A stretch of 64,000 bases of DNA from Moringa oleifera (GCA_021397835.1 JAJFZO010000658.1:441501-505500), one strand, 5' to 3'; shown: positions 23,661 to 37,500, numbered from the stretch's first letter. Numbers and translations are program-made. The notes: generated by a model from the letters alone, not told the origin.

Positions 23661-26600
23661 ATGAGTGAATGTAAAACGGAAGACATGCCTCTACCTGCGC
23701 TCTTCGAGCAGGCTCGGAAGATCCATCTGGCCGCAACAGAGTCCGGTGTTGATCAGGTACGCGCATCCACTTATCGGATTCCTTTTTCCTTTTTCTTTTG
23801 TTTAACTTTTTTTATTGATGTGATTTTTTTTTTGGGGGGGGGGGGGGGGTGGGGATGATTCGTGCGGTGCATTAGAAGCTTGTGAGGAGGGGATGCGAGG
23901 CGCTGCAGAAGTGCGAGGAGATGATTAGCAAGCTGGGGTTGTTCTCATCTAACGAGACCAAAGAGGACATCAGCACTGTGAATCTCAAGTACCTTTTGGT
24001 AATTGTCATTCTAATCTTCATAAATTTGAGTTTTTAAAATTATGGAATATTGAATTGTTATTAGTGTGATGGGTGGTTTGGTCGTTTGGCATGTGAGGGA
24101 AAAGGAGACGAAGAATTTTCGCAAGACAATGTTGATAAAAAGCGATAATTAAGTATCTGAACTTTGAAAGTCTATTCACTTTGACGACCTTGGGAGCAAG
24201 TGTACATTAGGAGGAAACTATGAGGATTTGACAAGTAGTGTGCTCTGTACATGAGCAGCCTGGTTTTTACTCCTGTCTTGGCCCTTCAGTTGGGGACAGC
24301 TCAGACATCTGGGTGTTTACTTGCAAGGGTTCCTTGAATCAGTTTTGGTTGGCTGGTTGAGCTTTACTCTTTGACAACATAGAAATGAGCAAGAAGAAAA
24401 AATATTAAAATCTCTGATTTAATCTGCTGTCTACTGCCCTTTTGGAAGACTGTAGTTGGTATTAATTGCCTAATTCTTTTGTACAATCTTGTGCTGGATG
24501 TTGAACTTCACCTATAGATGCTTGCAAGAAAGAAAATTAAGGATGGTAGAAATAGCTAAAAGGGATGTCAACCTAGTATCTAGAGTTAGTTGAAATGAAC
24601 CTATAAGCATGAATTGACTCATTAGTAAGGATTATAGCCTACTCTGGACGGTCATTTAGTCTGAGTTTTAGTTTTGATATTTTCAATTGAAGTGAGGAAC
24701 ATGCTTTGAGGGGTTTATGTTGGACTTTTGCACCTTTTTTGGATGGGTTTCAACATCATTAATTGTGGCTAGGGCAGTAACTTAATGTGGAAAAGTGTAG
24801 ATATGCAGATTTTGGACTGTTTGTCCACAACCTGGAACTTTATATTTACTGCTTCTTATGGATTTTTCTACAGGTGCCATTTTATCTTGCTGAGTTGAGT
24901 GAAAAAGTTGCAGAGGATGATAGGATACGGATTCTTAAGGCTTCACAAGCAAAATTGAAGGTAAATGGTCTGTCCATTGAAGCAAAGTTGGGAGCGTATT
25001 AGTCAATATTGCAATTGGGAGTGAGACATGCTCTACTCAATACTTGTCGTTTGGATAGTTCTGACTGGCCCATTTATTTAAAGTATTATGTTTTAATTGG
25101 TACTTATGAAAGAGTCGCATGTGCTAGGAATTCCTTTCATTTTGTGAAGCAATGGAGCTCATACCTCAGGATGAATTGGAAGCATCCACTCAAGGAGCTC
25201 CAAATTCATTTGCCGATCTAAGGGCCCGAAAGGTAGCTGGATTCTGTTCTTCTCATTGGTTTTCTTTGAGCTTTTAGAAGCATGGAATTTGTTGCTATGA
25301 CTTAGTTTTATATTAAGATTCATATTTTGCATCTTTTTGCTGTTAAACTACTCTTATTTGCACATTGTTGATATTGGATGCACTTGATGTGTGATATGGT
25401 CATAAATTTGCTATTGGCATTCGAAGATTAACACCTTGCATAATTGTGCCTGTGACTAGATTGCTAGGTTCAAGCGCCAAAGGGCTGCCGAATCAAAGCT
25501 GCTGGAAATAAAGGAGCGAAAGGAGCGGCGTGGGCGTTCAACGAGAGCAGCTACGTTGTCTACTCCTGTTGAGGCTGGAGAGGAAGACGTGTTGGATGAT
25601 GATGGCGAGGAAGAGCGGGAGGTTAGTTGTTTTACTTTTTATTATACAAACTAGTATGGAGAAGAATTGAAGGTCCTTTCCAAAGTACTCCAACTATAAG
25701 TAGAGTGGTCTGAATCATATCCACCACAAGTTATGGTCTCCTGGTTGATAAGCTGCTTAAAAGTATAGGAAAAAGATGAGATGTTTTAAGGTGTAATATG
25801 ATGAGTGAAACATGGAACTTTAAATGATAGTACTCCCAAAATACGTCCTTGAGCTTGATTTGCTAATAATACTGGTTGTTCTTAAAAAAATTGATGATAT
25901 ACGGTGTATATTAGTCTTGCATAAAGATCGGTAATGCCTATTGTATAATATGCCTGCTTTCTAAGCTGCTTAGGAACAAATGTTAGTCCTCTACCTCAGT
26001 CTCAAATTTCTGTTGTCTTTGAAAACAAACAAGCGGGCTGCCTCATTGTTGGTTTAGACCTTGTTCTTTATTACAGACAATAGTTTGTGACCGCCCTGTT
26101 TCTCACAATTTTAGGTCTTACATGTAAGGTTAACTTAGTTTTAACTGATTATTTCACATGCTATCAGCGTTATTGCTGCTATTTGAGGGTAAGATATAGT
26201 ATGAGCTTGAATATGTCTGCAAATGGTTAGTAAAATTTGCATGATTTTTTATGGAGAATGTGACATTTTTGTGATTCTTTTGTGCTTTTGATGTTGACTT
26301 ACTGGGCTGGCAGATTATATGAGCACTGGGCTTTGAGTTTCAATTTAGAGTATAGTTTTTGGTCTTGCAAATGCTACCCCATGCATAATACTAGAGTTTA
26401 CTGAACTGTTGCTTGTTTTTCTGCAGGCTTGGCTGACTAGCATCTCTTTGGCTATTTGCAAGGTTGGCATTCATTTCAATGTCAATGTCTATACAAGCTT
26501 TGAAAGTGCTCTTAAATGGTTATAACTAGATGATGCTTCCTGACAAATGACTTCACTGCAGGCTTTTGATCTGTTGGACATGCTTAAGAAGGAGGAAGAA

Positions 26601-27675
26601 ATGCTATCTTCTATTCAGGAACTAAAACTAAGGGTACTATAGTACTTAAACTTGGATATTTGTGATGTCATATTCTTCCTAATGTGCATCCTGAAATTTT
26701 GCATTGAGTTGCCATGTGCTGAATTGTTATTGCAAATTAATAATTTTATAATGCAAAAAGTCCTTTAGCACAATATATAACGTCTCTTCAGTCGAAAGAT
26801 TTTTGCGTTCAGCACTGGAAGAGGACCTGTAAGATTAGCAATCCCGGATCCCTTTACTAACCTTTAAGATACTTCATATGTTTCTGTTCTGTATGTACCA
26901 TAAAAATTTGTTGTTCGATTGCCTTCTCATCTTCATTTTTCAAGCAACGTGCTCATATCTATTATTTGCCTTGTCATTCAGGAAGAAGGTGAAGAGTTTT
27001 CTGAAGCAGTTCTTGATGATCGTGCCAAGAAAGCAGAAGCATGGCATCGTGATGCTGCTGTGCGGGCACGATATACTAAACCAGCTCAGCCCATCACATG
27101 TGCGACTTTTGCTCAAGATGTTTTAGAAGGGAGAGCCCAAGTTTCACAGGCACATGAACATAAACACCAGCCACTGATATTTGGGCCAGCAAGCCTTGTG
27201 AATGGGCCCATAATGAGTGATAGGGAGAGGATGGCAGCACAAGTCTTCCAGCCCCGTCACAGGTACACTTTGTCAATCAGTTGATTCCTGTTTTAGCCTC
27301 TGGGAGGGACAGAGGGAGAGGGGGAGGTGAACATTTAGTTCCCTGCCTCATCAAATATCTCTCTGTATGATGTTAAGTTTAATGTTTAATCATGAGCTGC
27401 ATTCCTGATTAAAGGTTTGTTGTGCAAGGTTGCCCACTATGAGCATAGAAGAAGCCGGGCTCAGGGAAATGGAAATGATGAATAAATGGCAAGAGAGAAA
27501 TGCCAAACTCATGGAAGAAGCCAATTCTGCATGGTACAAGGAAAAAAGGTCTGGCCCAAATGAAGAAGATGATGAAGATGATGATGCAGCCCAAGATAAG
27601 GCAAGAGCATGGGATGATTGGAAAGATGATAATCCTCGAGGTGCAGGCAATAAGAAGCTCACCCCCTGTGGGTAA
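23661..27675 (+). CDS. TAP46: PP2A regulatory subunit TAP46 (alpha4/Tap42 homologue)
   Basis: Nine exons: 23661-23756, 23876-23998, 24874-24960, 25128-25232, 25460-25621, 26427-26462, 26562-26633, 26982-27262, 27429-27675. They give 402 residues, very near the known plant length. The start MSECKTEDMPLPALFEQARK, the helical segment VPFYLAELSEKV, the RARKIARFKRQRAAESKLLE stretch, CATFAQDVLEGRA and the final NMNK-like MEMMNKWQERNAKLMEE block match the TAP42/TAP46 family. A long acidic run (EEDDEDDDAAQDKARAWDDW) and NPRGAGNKK close the protein. TAP46 binds PP2A-type catalytic subunits and acts downstream of TOR in growth, autophagy and ABA signalling. Intron 1 contains a 16-G run. Order matches At5g53000. 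Confidence 0.95.
23834..23849 (+). repeat. Poly-G tract in TAP46 intron 1
   Basis: Sixteen consecutive G residues follow a T-run and are followed by T and four more G. The tract could form a G-quadruplex in DNA or pre-mRNA; it is also prone to assembly error. Confidence 0.9.
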
Positions 27676-29560
27676 AAGGAGCAGGTGGTTTATGCCTTTA
27701 TTCTTTTGAACCCTAGTTGTTCATGATTGCAGAATCAATCTTCTAGATTGTTTATTTATTACTGAAAATTTTGTCAGTGTGGCCCAAACTATTCATGTTA
27801 TGTATTATATATGTAGCTATTGGGTCAACTTTGTTAAGCCTTAGGTTTTGCCGAAAGTTTTACTGGGGCGTTCTTCATAGAAGTATGTAAGGGGTTGTTC
27901 TTTTGGTTTTGTCAGGTTCTTGGGGGCACCCAATCAATTGAGATATACAGCTTCATGCAGTGAACTGAAGGAAAATCCCAGGAAGACCTGTGTAGCTGAT
28001 GTTTTGTATAAAAATGCCATTGATCCTCTTTTGGGTTGTATGAGGGGGCTGCTGTGATTTTATTTCTTCCTTTTTTTTTTCCACTGACATTTGTTGTCCC
28101 CAACTATCCTCTTTTTGCATCCTGTTTCAAGGTAGTCATCAGCCTTGCTCCAAAAAGTAGGGGAACATGGGATGACTAAGAATCCTCTTTGTGCATCCTG
28201 TTCCAAGGTAGTCATATATGAAATGACTAAATTACAATTCTTTCAACCCTTGTGATTAATGTCTGAGTTTGTTAAGACATAATATTGTGTAGATCTTTTT
28301 GAAAGGTTGGTCATCAAGTCATAAATAAATGGAATTATAATGTCAAAATAGTAAGAGAGGACCTTCACCAGCAGGTACATCTGTTTCTTGACTGTTTCCT
28401 GACCTGCAAACCAGGTCAGTGTGGTGGATTGATTCCCCACTACCATAATTTAAAACCTCAGATCCTTCAACTTCAACGTGATGCCAGCACTTAAAACATA
28501 ACAAACCTCCTCCCTTATATATGCAATATGCAATTTCCTCTATTGCTGCCCCTTCCTCTATATGGGAAAATTCCAAATGTAAACCTCATAATTTTTTATA
28601 ACCCAGTGCAAAGAAAAAGGCTTTGTGATTAACTATGCAAGGCATCCATGAACATGGCCAGGATCAGAGAAGATCTCATCAAGTGATAGAACCATGAGTT
28701 ACACCTGGTGACAGAGTTGGCAGCTGATCTCAAATCACAGCATACTCTTTTAGTCTATTTTAATATCAATCTATCTCTTCATTACATTTAACTAGGTCAG
28801 AAAAAAGGCAAGGGGGAGAGGAATCCAAAACAGAGGCTCTTTTTAAGTTCTGATGACTATGTAGTGAAGACCCTCATATAATGGTACAATTTCAAGCACA
28901 CAATCTTGAAATCTTTTGCTGCTGTCATATGAAGTGAACTTTTACAAAAGAATAATGAAAATACCAGATTACAGATTCCAATCCAATCTGTTCTACCCAT
29001 TTGAGGTAGCTGCAAAAGCAAGCATGGCATAGAACAAGATTAGATTCAGAATGAAGCCATGAATATATAAGAAGAGAAGAGAACACAGAGATTGAAGCTG
29101 AGGTTCAAAGACAACACATTCAGAAAAGAATTGACTTATAATCGTCCGGATAAAGGACGAAAAAAAAAAGGGGACAATTAAGCAGGCTCATTACAAAAGA
29201 GAAGCACTGAAAAACAGATAACAGCAGAGAACAGTGCCTTCAAGGTTATGTCTGCAGCCTGTATATATGCACGGTTCTGAGACATCACTATGCAAACGAA
29301 CAAGTCAAGAAGTGTAAACAGAGAGCTCTATGACTTGTCCTGAAAACAATACAAAGAGATCCAAGAAACCCTGAAACTACCAGAGGAAGCTGAAAGAGAA
29401 CCTGGAAAGCAATTGACAACATTTAATTGTACAGTGCTAACACCATTGCCTTTTTAGGCGCCCCACAAAGGTCTTCCCCATTGGATTGTCAACCAAACTT
29501 CATGGTACAGCATCAATATACAACACCACCAACCAAGAGACAAGGTTTCTCGGATTTGAA
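27676..29560. other. Convergent 3' flanks of TAP46 and phytolongin
   Basis: No gene recognised in 1.9 kb. Contains a two-copy 33-bp repeat at 28107-28215. Short open frames on both strands lack any family signature. Confidence 0.5.
28107..28215. repeat. 33-bp direct repeat, two copies, period 76
   Basis: 28107-28139 and 28183-28215 differ at two bases. The shared core is GCATCCTGTT and CAAGGTAGTCAT. Confidence 0.85.
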
Positions 29561-30340
29561 TCAACCGTCGATGCACCGAAATCCCCTGCAAACGCACAAC
29601 CAAATCACAAACAAGACAGCACATACAAACATGTCCATAATCAACACCACCCATACATGTTTCTTCCAAATCTGCTTAACCTTTCGATGGTGATCACCCC
29701 CATGTAAGAGACCATTCTTTGATTCTCTATAATACACACCATGCACATCATCGACCACCATATCTACCTTTTTCTCGGCTGCTACAACGTCATCCTTAAA
29801 AGAATCTCCATTGGCCTCCATAGGCGATCTTTTCTTCTTCTTCAATTCTTTCAACGGTTTCCCTAGCAGAGGCATCAATGATCTCCTCTCCTTGGAGGAA
29901 TCCAACCTAGGCTTACCACTCTCTGCCTCTACACATTCGGCGGCGGGAACAGCCAAATCCAAATTCAACGCCATAATCTCAGCAAAGATGGAATCAAAGT
30001 GTGCTTGGAAGCAACAAGACGTGACATTTTCAAATCCTTTGATTGACCCAGTATCAATCAGGTCCTCAAAAGCGCATTTCACGCGATTCAAGAACCACAA
30101 GGACTCCGATTTCCCGAGATCTTCATGGAATATGGCGAAATAGGTAAAAGGGTGGTGAATTACGAAGGTGTAGGTGCGGTCACAGGCGGTGTGAGAGAAC
30201 ATTGAATGGTAAGGTGGAGTCTTTTCGATGCATCGTGCAGCCCAGGACTCGATGCAGGGTTCTTCATTGGAGAACTGGCCAAGAATTACATGTCCCTTGG
30301 CAATGCAAGCATAGAAAACGAATTTTGGATTCGAAATCAT
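29561..30340 (-). CDS. Phytolongin: longin-domain protein without a SNARE motif
   Basis: Single-exon frame of 259 residues. The N-terminus (VFYACIAKGHVILGQFS; CIEKTPPYHSMFSHTACDRTY; FAIFHEDLGKSESLWFLNRV) is a longin domain like that of VAMP7-type R-SNAREs. Where those carry a SNARE helix, this protein has a linker of Lys/Glu-rich and acidic sequence, then KQIWKKHVWVVLIMDMFVCAV and a single C-terminal membrane span (residues about 233-253). This is the plant-specific phytolongin design, a tail-anchored protein of the secretory pathway. Gene order suggests it is the equivalent of At5g52990 (PHYL2 type), but I do not assign a symbol. The lack of introns is usual in this group. It lies tail-to-tail with TAP46. 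Confidence 0.9.
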   Translation of the reverse strand: MISNPKFVFYACIAKGHVILGQFSNEEPCIESWAARCIEKTPPYHSMFSHTACDRTYTFVIHHPFTYFAIFHEDLGKSESLWFLNRVKCAFEDLIDTGSIKGFENVTSCCFQAHFDSIFAEIMALNLDLAVPAAECVEAESGKPRLDSSKERRSLMPLLGKPLKELKKKKRSPMEANGDSFKDDVVAAEKKVDMVVDDVHGVYYRESKNGLLHGGDHHRKVKQIWKKHVWVVLIMDMFVCAVLFVIWLCVCRGFRCIDG

Positions 30341-31556
30341 TGATGGATTCGGGAGAGATCAAGCTGAGTGGAAAGAAAATTCAACATAAGAAGCAGAATC
30401 GAATCGAATAGGAGGAAATGGGCATCGAAATGGACGCTCTTTTTCTTCCCCTAAGAAGAAAACGATTGGCTTTCAATGAAACTTTGATCGAAGAAAGAAG
30501 AAAGCCTCCTTCTTGACGGCGTAATATATTTCGACGCCCCTGCTTGTCTCTTTAAAAGTTGTTTTTCCTCTTGCTCTGTATTTTCTGTTGAATGGCTTTT
30601 CTTTCTAGGGTTTGTGGCCTGTGAGAGGAAAATAACCATGATCCAGATGGATCCGACATCGGGAAAAGAAAGACAGAAAGAAAGAAAAAAAAAAAGAAAC
30701 AGAGAAACAGAATAACGACTACCCACCCGGATGAAACTACCCTCATGGAGGACTTTAATTACGGAAATACCCCAACGATGTTGACCCTTTTTGCGCTTAT
30801 TATTGGTTGACAAAGGCTGCATCTTACCGTAAAGCTAAAAACAAAATTTGGCTCCCTCTCCTTTTGATCTAATTATGTTTTTTAAGAATGGTAACTGCCC
30901 TGGAAACAAATGTTGATTTCTCGGCTTTCTGGTAAATGAATGCTAACTACCTCTCCTTTTGAACAAAAATAATAATAATAATTTGAAATTATTCTTTTAA
31001 TATTTTTGATAATCCAAAATTTTAAAATATCTATTTACTCAAATGTATATCTTCTTTAAGAATTTACTTTACAGCTTGAAATTTTCAGATTTATTTAATA
31101 TTACAAATTTTAAGGTCACTAAAATCCCAAAATATATATCTCTAAATAAGGGAATCTCAAGTCTCAAGTGGGACCAATGAGATTAGGGTGAATTCCATTC
31201 ACAGGATCACTTGCTCCTCTTTGCTTCCTTCCACATGCTTTCCTTCACAAAAAAAAAAAAATGTAACCATTTAGTTGCTCCACATCAGTAAAAGTCACTA
31301 AAACCGTGATGAAATGTCGCAGATAAAATCTGCATTCCACACATATAAGAATTCATTGACTTCTCTCTCTGTGACTCAGCTCAATAATCTCTCTGGGTCA
31401 TCGTACATCTCATCAAACATTGAATGAAGTGTACCCACAGAGTAAAACTCAGACAAATACAATCACCAAAAATGCCAATTTTTAACTCATCAAAGGAGCA
31501 TAATCATGGTAAATCCAACACTCTCTTCTTCTTTTCTTTCCTCTTTACTCTCACTC
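30341..31556. other. Phytolongin promoter and starch synthase 3' flank
   Basis: The first 500 bp are probably phytolongin leader/promoter, with C/T-rich stretches on the minus strand. 30960-31150 is strongly AT-rich. No gene found. Confidence 0.5.
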
Positions 31557-34500
31557 TCAGCTCACATATGGAGGATCCACGAAAGCCCATTCGAAGACCT
31601 GCTCGTATTGAGCAGCAGCATTGTCCCAAGTGTAGTCTCTCTGCATACCTCTCCTCATCAGTCCTTCCCAAGATGATTTGTGTTCTTTGTAAGTGGTGAT
31701 AGCAACTCTCAATGCCTGCCAAAAAGCCAACTAATGTTAACAAAGGACATCCTCACAGACACAATCTGCAGTCTGTATGAATATGAATATGAATACAGAA
31801 TATATCTAAAAAGCATGGCATTGTGTCGGTGGGTGACAACAAATATCAGGCATGCAGATACGCTTTGCTCAATGTGGTACAATGACTCATTCAATGGGAC
31901 TATCAATGGCAGCAGTCTAATCATCCGCCACACCTATGAACTTAAGAGCATGATTAATCCACTTGCAGCACATGAACACCTGTAAACTTAAACAGATAAA
32001 CAATCTAATAACATGACCAGTATCCATTTGCTGACCTTTTTGCCAAGAAGAGAAAAAAGTAAAAGAAGAGAAGATGAAAGTGGAGACTTCAAGTTCAGAG
32101 GCTGAAGCAGTGTTTTACATTCAGCTAAAACCATAAATACTGAGGAAAGGTAGCCATTAAATGATGAACCAAATAAGGAATTCACTTACAGCCAACATGC
32201 TTTCTTTGGTTAGCGGAGAAAAGGTCCACCTGCCAAGGCATCCACCACAATGTTATAAAAGAAACACACCACATTACATACACAGCAAACATGCAGTGCA
32301 ATGTTCATGCCCTTGTCAGAAAATACCATCTCTTCCTCTATGATCAAATTTTTTGCTAATTTTAGTTAATAACATTATTTTTGTCAAAGAATTCTCTTGT
32401 ACTTGTAAAACAACTGTCCAAATTTTCTGTCACCAGATAGATACTGTAAACACAGTATCAGTTTTATATTACATTCATAGCCTCGATGGCTGTCACATTT
32501 GATAAGAGAATAACTCGAGGGCAATTAAAATATGTCATTTATGGCAAATTTTGAGAAAATTTTTGCTTTTTCCATTTTGAAAATGAAAAGAAGAATTAAT
32601 AATCATATAGCTTCCATCTACAAGGTACCTTCCAAGAAACAAGCATACAGTAAAAAAGCTTAAGGACAAACCACATACCCGGTACCTTCACCAGTGCCAG
32701 CTTGAGCATAAGGATTGAAACTCTCTACTGTATCCTGATATACAGAGGATTAAGGCATTCAATATACATATAATGAAAAGAGAAGTGTTTTTAAGTTTCA
32801 TTAGTTTTTTTAACTCACCCTAAGCCCTCCTGTGGCATGAACTACAGGTACAGTGCCATATCTCATTGCATACAACTGATTTAGTCCACAGGGCTCAAAT
32901 CTTGAGGGCATCAGCAGTATGTCACACCTGTTCGTTCCACTCTTCAGTTAGTTACAAGGACATCCTTAATGTGACATTAACTGCAGAACACAATTTTCCT
33001 TACCCTGCAGTAATCCTATGCGAAATTGGAACATTAAATCCAACCCAACCGCGGAACTTATCTCTGTAAGTTGTCTCCATGGCTCTCATCCAGTGTTCAT
33101 ATTGTGGGTCTCCAGACCCAAGCATAACCTGAAACGGAGAGGAAACTTTAGCTGCCTTGACCGAAAACACAACTATAAATTCGTATCTTGCTATAGGCCA
33201 CCCTACACAACTCATTCCTCGCAATTGCAAAGGCAGATGCATCTGTGCAAATCACACTCCTGCTTAGCAATGATTCAGACATCAGTAATTTATCCTTAAC
33301 CTTGTCAATCATTTGCAAAAGGAACATATTCCTTTTCCAAGCGAAGTTGTTAGTTTTAAATGTCATTCACATATCAGAAAGACTGCTATGCTAGTCAAAT
33401 TTTGAAATACCCCTCCTTGGATGAATAAGTCAATGGGATACAAAGAAACTCACTTACGAATTGAATATCATCTTCCATAAGTTCTGGAGTCGCCAACCGG
33501 ATGAGATCAATGCCTTTCTGGAAGTCTAGTCTCCCAATGAATCCAATCTGCAAAATCCAATATCACATCAAACATTGTGGGAATGGATCCTTGCCACCAA
33601 GGCACAGGACAATTGATAACTAAAGTCTTACCAATGGACATTCAGGCCTAATAGGAAGGCCTAATTCCCTTTGCAAAGCAACCTTGCAGTGAAGCTGCAC
33701 TTTCAAACAAATGGGATAAGAATGTAAGAAGATGATGCTTCAGGACACAGCGTTCTTAGTTCTTAAGACTTAAAGTACCTTCCCGGACAAATCGTCAGCA
33801 GAATAATGGAAGGCAATATGCTCATCCTTAGATGGGTCCCATTCAACAATATCAACGCCATTTGTGATTCCTGATACAGTGAGATATTTCAGCTGCGAGC
33901 CTTCAAACATCAAAATTCATGTATTCACACATAGGCATAAAAGTTCTTCTTGGAAGACAGTAAGCTTCACTGGAAAATTAGGAGTATCCTAGATGACCAT
34001 AGGAATTATACTCTTTGAGACCATGATTTATTCATGTCTTGAAGGTATCATCGATAACCTTCCCTTTTCCGCATATATTTGGTAGTTCAAGACTAAAAAA
34101 GCTGCACCAAGCTATTAGAATGTGGAGCCACAAAGTTTACGGTGCATACCATTAAGAACACTCTTCCGACTGGTCAACAGCTCATGTAAACCATATCCGC
34201 CTTCAATAGTGGTTATTTCCCATGCATAGCCCTGCAATTGCCAAAAGTAATCCAACATAAAAAATAGAATCAAATAGAGGAAAAAGAGCACTTCTACTTG
34301 ATCTCTAGGAATTCCTTGCAATAACAGTGGCAGTAAACCGAAATTTCTAAGTCTAACTTTGCCCCAACAAGCATCTAACAACCCATCAATAGATCGTCAT
34401 TACCGGACAAGAAACACAGAGTAGATATTTAATGTTAATGACCTTGCTCACTGTAAGTATCCGATCTGCTGTCACTATTGCACCCTTAAGGATACTGACA

Positions 34501-37500
34501 GCTTCACCAGTGTCAAGAGCATGTGTCCTCGCCCATGTTGGAAACACCCATTCTAAAGCCCCATACCACTCTGGAGGTAGTCCCAAATTCTTGTAAGTTG
34601 CTGCAGGTTCCACTCCCTTGCATGTAACAGTTGATAAATTATTAGCATTGCAGATGTGTACGGCTATGTTTATTCATTATGTAATAATTCGTTCAAGAGT
34701 CTTCTTAAAGGCAAAGTTTAATATGGACATCTAAAGATGTTTTGTGGATTCTTCAGAAATAGAAGTAAAACACACACACACACACACAAAAAAAGAAGTC
34801 AGTCATGAAGGAAATACCTGATGTGCCAGGTTATGAATTACAAGAACACATCTGGCATCCTTGTAAACTCCATATGGACGATATTTTGCAGCTAAAAGTC
34901 TAAATCACAGGACAACAGGAAATTTAAGACACTGAAGAATAAAATAAAGCCAGTCAATAGCCTGATAGACCAAGAAAAATTATCATAAGTAGGCCAAGCC
35001 CTTACACTGGTACAAGGCCGGCATGCCAATCATTGACGAGGAACAGACATTTCTCACCAAAGGTATAGCCTCCAAGTGGCAGCACCAATGGAGCTTCGCA
35101 TGCTGCATGACAAAGTAAAGTGAACCGAAACTGTAAAACAAATGAGACAAAAGATTTGTCATTATTTGTTAAGAAGTCTATCACTCTACTGATATAATAT
35201 TCTCAACAAAATCACTAGCTTACCTGATTATCATGAAAAGCACCATAACTATCGCCATATGGATTTCCAAGTCTATGGAACGAGAGATGGTCCACAAACA
35301 CCTAAAAGAGGGGGCAAGGAATTCATCATTATCACATAACTTCTCCTCCTTTGGTGATGTTCCTAAGGACTCAATGCTCTACAACTTTTTTTGACTAATT
35401 TCTACATAATTATTCTAGACATATTAAGTGACGAGCATGCATACAATCTCACCCAATCAACACCCTCCCTATATTCGTGGAAGAAGGCAACTTCTTGCAT
35501 TCCACCAAAGCAATATACTTTGATGTGACGGTCCAAATCAAGAGCACCTGCAAACTTCTGGTCTCCAAAAGTACCATTCTGGTATCTTGGAGAAACAACC
35601 ATCACCCGATGTCCACGGGCAGCCAGTGCTATAGGCAAAGAACCACAAACATCTCCTAGTCCTCCTGTCTTTGAATAAGGTGCTGCTTCAGAGGTGACAA
35701 ATACAATATTGTAGGTTACTCTGTTCTTCACATCCTGTTCTACGTCAATGTCTTCAATTTTCTTTGTTGCAGAAACGGTTTGATATTCAGGATCAACCTC
35801 AATGTCTTCAATTTTCTCAGTTGCAGAAACGGTTTGATATCCAGGAGACCCAGTTACCTCATGATCAACTGCAGTTCAAAGTTTACAGAAGAGTCAGCTC
35901 AAGGTGACTAAGACAAACTCTTACTAGCTTCAACAATTAGAAAGAGAGAATTTACAGATCTAAGATGCTAGAGATATTAAACTTTGATAGCCAAAAGAGG
36001 CAACATTTCAGAACAAAATTTTGACCTTGTGAAAAAATAAACAACAAAGTGAGACTAAGAAAGATTATTCATTCATTGCCATAACAATGCTTATACAGGG
36101 AAGGGGATAAAAGCTACAGTTCAGATTAATCTTTTAGTTGAAGACCCTGTTTCATGAACTAGCAGTTCAAGTGCTTCAGCAATACAACCCAGCCTGTAGT
36201 TTCAAACAGAATGCAGGTCGAAAGACCACCAACCAATCTTTTAGATTGTGGCCCACAAGTGAGATAGAAATAATAAACCATGTCGGTGAAAATTTAGACC
36301 CTCTACTTGTGACCTTCAAGTGGAGACCACATGATGTACACGTCTCCACATGATGTACACAGCAATGCAGCAATTTGCAAATTTCTTTTATTTAAAAGGA
36401 AAGATAATTTACCCAAAAGAAAGGAGACATTCTAGGACAAGACTGAAGTTTACTAACAAACACCGCCACGAACAACTGATAATCCAGTGTAGTAAGTGTT
36501 GCACCAACCTTACCGATGCAACCTCAAGTTAAAACAGAGCCGGACTTTGTCATAGCCTAAGGATGACAACTAATTCTTATTATGTAGTCAATATTCTTTA
36601 ACACATTGCAATGACCAACCTATGTGTCCAAGCTAAATTTGAGCAGAAACCAAACCTGCATCCTGTGGTGTTGGCTAAAATTCATCTAGCTGAACCACAT
36701 GATGGGTCGACCATAATAAGCAGAGGCATTTGAGCACAGGACGCACTGCCCGCAACTGAATGCTTCATAAATTCTGTTCATCAAATTCAATTCAAAACAG
36801 AGAGCTACTAAGCTCTCACAATTGACAAGCACAATTCAATTTGGTAGAAAAAATTGCAAACATTGCAATGCTGCTTTATGATTCTGAAATTTGATAAACG
36901 GATAGAAGTACAGAACTAGTTCATATATGACAAATTATTAGATATAGTAATCCCAATTGATTTTCCTCCTTTCATATAAACAGTAACAGAGAAAAGAGAA
37001 AGGGAAGTGCAATCCTGATCATTAATAATCACCAAAGCTTTAAAGAAGATTCCACATATTATACTTACTAACACATTGCACATGGAAGTTAATTACGTTG
37101 TTATTCGCAGTCCACAGACAAAGATTGCTTCATCTTAACTATATATTCTTAATCTTACATTTAATTTCTTAATTTTAGGAATTTAACTCTACACAAACGA
37201 AATGACCTCAGAAATCGCAAAAAAAATAGAAATTAACAACTAGTGGAGAATAGAGATTCGAGGATTAAAATTGAGCCAAGCCAAGAGCAAAACAAGAGTG
37301 ATTTTCAAGTGGGAACATACCAGATGGAGGGATCAAGTGAAAACCAACAATAGAACCAGAACCATCCGTCTCTCTGCCCAATATAAGACCTTTGACATCT
37401 TTATCATCTTCAACAACATTAAACTCATCTTGTAAATTTTCAATTCCATCTTGATCCCTACTCTTTACTGATCTTCTAAGCGAAAGGGATGACACAGTTC

